A stretch of 64,000 nt of DNA. It comes from JBJYIN01 sp046237015 (GTDB taxonomy: Bacteria; Pseudomonadota; Gammaproteobacteria; Enterobacterales; Enterobacteriaceae). The notes beneath the pieces were generated by a model. That model saw only the letters and a list, made by a program, of their open reading frames with translations, was not told where the DNA came from and did no database searches. A program made the translations under genes and the position numbers. The DNA lies in NCBI RefSeq assembly GCF_046237015.1, contig NZ_JBJYIN010000001.1:366059-430058 (forward strand), written 5' to 3'. Shown one piece after another: positions 62,238 to 64,000 of this stretch; within the stretch, counting starts at the first letter, position 1, and each line of letters starts with the position of its first letter.

Positions 62238-63653
62238 TTACTGCTGGCTTTCACGTTCAGTAATAAAGGCCAGAGCTTTATCAATCCTGGCCAGAGAACG
62301 CTGTTGTCCCACCGCTTGTACTGTGACATCGACACCTGGAGACTGACCTGCACCGGTGACAGCAACGCGTAGTGGCATACCGACTTTTCCCATCCCCTGC
62401 CCCAGTTCATCAGCCGTTCCCTGAATGGCATGATGAATATTTTCTGCCGTCCAGTCAGTTATGGCAGCTAATTTAGCACGCACCAGTTCAAGCGGCTGAC
62501 GAGCAACCGGACGCAAGTGTTTCTTCGCGGCATCGGCATCAAACTGTTCAAAATCTTCGTAAAAGTAACGACAGGACGCAGCCATTTCCTTCAACGTCTT
62601 GCAACGTTCCCCTAGCAGCGTCACCAACTCACTTAATTGTGGCCCGGTACGGGTATCAATTCCGGCTTGCTCAATATGCCACGATAAGTGCGTCGCCACA
62701 TATTCTGGCGGCAGATGATTAATATAATGATGGTTCAACCATTGCAATTTTTCAGTATTGAACGCACTGGCAGATTTGCTGACAGCATCAAGGGAGAAGA
62801 GTGTTTTCATCTCATCGATAGAGAAAATTTCCTGATCGCCAGACGACCACCCCAACCGTACCAGATAGTTAAGTAACGCCTCTGGCAGATAACCGTCATC
62901 ACGATACTGCATGACACCAACGGCACCATGACGTTTAGACAGTTTCTTACCATCATCCCCAAGAATCATGGAAACATGCGCATATTCGGGTACAGGCGCC
63001 CCAAGCGCTTTCAATATATTGATTTGGCGAGGCGTATTATTGATATGGTCTTCACCGCGAATCACATGCGTGATTTCCATATCCCAGTCATCGATCACAA
63101 CACAGAAGTTATAGGTCGGGGAACCATCGGTACGACGAATAATTAAGTCATCGAGTTCCTGATTACTGAACTCGATCGGCCCACGGATACGATCGTTAAA
63201 AATAACGGAACCACTTTGCGGATTACGGAAACGAACCACGTGAGGTTCATCATCAGCATGGTGTTCGTGAGAATCACAGCAATGGCCGTCATAACGTGGT
63301 TTTTCACCATTCGCCATCTGCTTTTCACGCAATGCTTCCAGTCGCTCTTTCGAACAGTAGCATTTATAGGCCGTATCATTTTCCAACATTTGATCGATAA
63401 CCGCGTTATAGCGATCGAAACGTTTGGTCTGATAGTACGGGCCTTCATCCCAATCCAGATTCAGCCAGTTCATACCATCCATAATGGCATCAATCGCTTC
63501 CTGTGTTGAACGCTCCAGATCCGTATCTTCAATACGCAGAACAAATTCACCATCCTGATGGCGGGCAAAGAGCCAGGAATAGAGTGCAGTACGGGCACCA
63601 CCGACATGCAGGTAGCCGGTTGGACTGGGTGCGAAACGGGTTTTGATTTTCAT
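62238..63653 (-). CDS. gltX: GltX, glutamyl-tRNA synthetase
   Basis: 471-aa class I synthetase, the same length as in E. coli. The HIGH motif is APSPTGYLHVGGARTALYSW (HVGG variant usual for GltX), the zinc site includes CYCSKERLEA and CCDSHEHH, and the KMSKS motif is KKLSKRHG. It is divergent from the tRNA-Val gene, as in E. coli. Confidence 0.98.
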   Translation of the reverse strand: MKIKTRFAPSPTGYLHVGGARTALYSWLFARHQDGEFVLRIEDTDLERSTQEAIDAIMDGMNWLNLDWDEGPYYQTKRFDRYNAVIDQMLENDTAYKCYCSKERLEALREKQMANGEKPRYDGHCCDSHEHHADDEPHVVRFRNPQSGSVIFNDRIRGPIEFSNQELDDLIIRRTDGSPTYNFCVVIDDWDMEITHVIRGEDHINNTPRQINILKALGAPVPEYAHVSMILGDDGKKLSKRHGAVGVMQYRDDGYLPEALLNYLVRLGWSSGDQEIFSIDEMKTLFSLDAVSKSASAFNTEKLQWLNHHYINHLPPEYVATHLSWHIEQAGIDTRTGPQLSELVTLLGERCKTLKEMAASCRYFYEDFEQFDADAAKKHLRPVARQPLELVRAKLAAITDWTAENIHHAIQGTADELGQGMGKVGMPLRVAVTGAGQSPGVDVTVQAVGQQRSLARIDKALAFITERESQQ

Positions 63654-63900
63654 TTGGGATTAAAGCCTTATTACGCAACTTATGTCGGCACATGCCAGCA
63701 TGAAGTTCAAATAACAAAAGTGGGCAACATTCTATCATTCTGCCTCGATTCCTCAACGCCGTAACACACCGTGCTGACGTTTATTACATTCAGAATCGCG
63801 CTATTCCGCATAGAATTGAGTAAACAAGCGGCATCCTCGGCCAGAAATAAATCGCCCTGACTAATTTTACAACGAACACGCGTTTTAGGTTTAAAAAGCG

Positions 63901-63928
63901 TTGACTCACTTTCAACTATCCCTATAAT
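63901..63928 (+). promoter_or_regulatory. Promoter of the tRNA-Val gene
   Basis: TTGACT (63901-63906), 16-bp spacer, TATAAT (63923-63928), followed by the GC-rich discriminator GCGAC. Confidence 0.9.
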
Positions 63929-63945
63929 GCGACTCCACACAGCGA

Positions 63946-64000
63946 GGGTGATTAGCTCAGCTGGGAGAGCACCTCCCTTACAAGGAGGGGGTCGGCGGTT
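63946..64000 (+). tRNA. valU: tRNA-Val (anticodon TAC), 3' end cut by window edge
   Basis: The first 55 nt read GGGTGATTAGCTCAGCTGGG, then the anticodon arm CTCCCTTACAAGGAG with anticodon TAC. This is the first tRNA of what is a multi-tRNA operon (valU-type) beside gltX in E. coli. Confidence 0.95.

Overview
The window is a chromosomal segment of an enterobacterial (order Enterobacterales) genome, most likely Pectobacterium or a close soft-rot relative. The evidence is near-identity of most proteins to E. coli counterparts as I remember them, a secreted GH28 pectate-degrading enzyme with a KdgR-type operator in front of it, and many ERIC-like repeats of the type found in Pectobacterium, Dickeya and Yersinia. 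No database search was possible, so the genus is an inference.

Layout. (1) 1-5.6 kb: copper homeostasis (partial cueR, a two-helix membrane protein, the CueR promoter, copA) and ybaP-ybaK. (2) 5.6-14.4 kb: an accessory stretch placed between ybaK and ushA. It holds a polygalacturonase (pehN-like) with a KdgR box, the pyruvate-transporter operon btsT-yjiX-yjiA, a compound ERIC element, and a run of small genes (barstar-like, an unknown, an alpha/beta hydrolase, a WYL-regulator remnant, an unknown, a stand-alone EF-Tu-domain-3-like protein, DUF2695-like). (3) 14.5-32.3 kb: ushA, ybaL, hemH, adk, htpG, recR, ybaB, dnaX (with the conserved -1 frameshift signal), apt, ybaN, priC, ybaM, mscK, acrR. 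(4) 32.3-39.8 kb: acrAB with its AcrR operator, zinc-independent L31/L36 paralogues behind a Zur-type palindrome, tomB-hha, 4.5S RNA (ffs), atl. (5) 39.8-58.6 kb: ybaY, tesB, glnK-amtB behind a sigma-54 promoter and NtrC site, mdlA-mdlB, decR/cdsH, queC, fadM, ybaV, ppiD, hupB, lon, clpX, clpP. Apart from local insertions this is collinear with the E. coli 10-11 minute region. (6) 58.6-64 kb: the order breaks. clpP is followed by grcA and ung rather than tig and bolA, then come two identical tRNA-Ala(GGC) genes, an IroE-like esterase with a possible Fur site, gltX and the start of a tRNA-Val(TAC).

Genes that work together: CueR/CopA in copper efflux; AcrR/AcrAB and MdlAB in export; GlnK/AmtB in ammonium uptake; Lon, ClpXP and HtpG as the heat-shock protein-quality set, with readable sigma-32 promoters before htpG, lon and clpP; DecR/CdsH in cysteine detoxification; DnaX, RecR, YbaB and PriC in DNA metabolism.

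The two places that best repay a second look are the 11.5-14.4 kb cluster, which resembles a collection of immunity or toxin-resistance genes without toxins, and the compound ERIC elements, whose inserted modules of about 73-76 bp keep the same four-hairpin architecture while their sequences change in a compensatory way.
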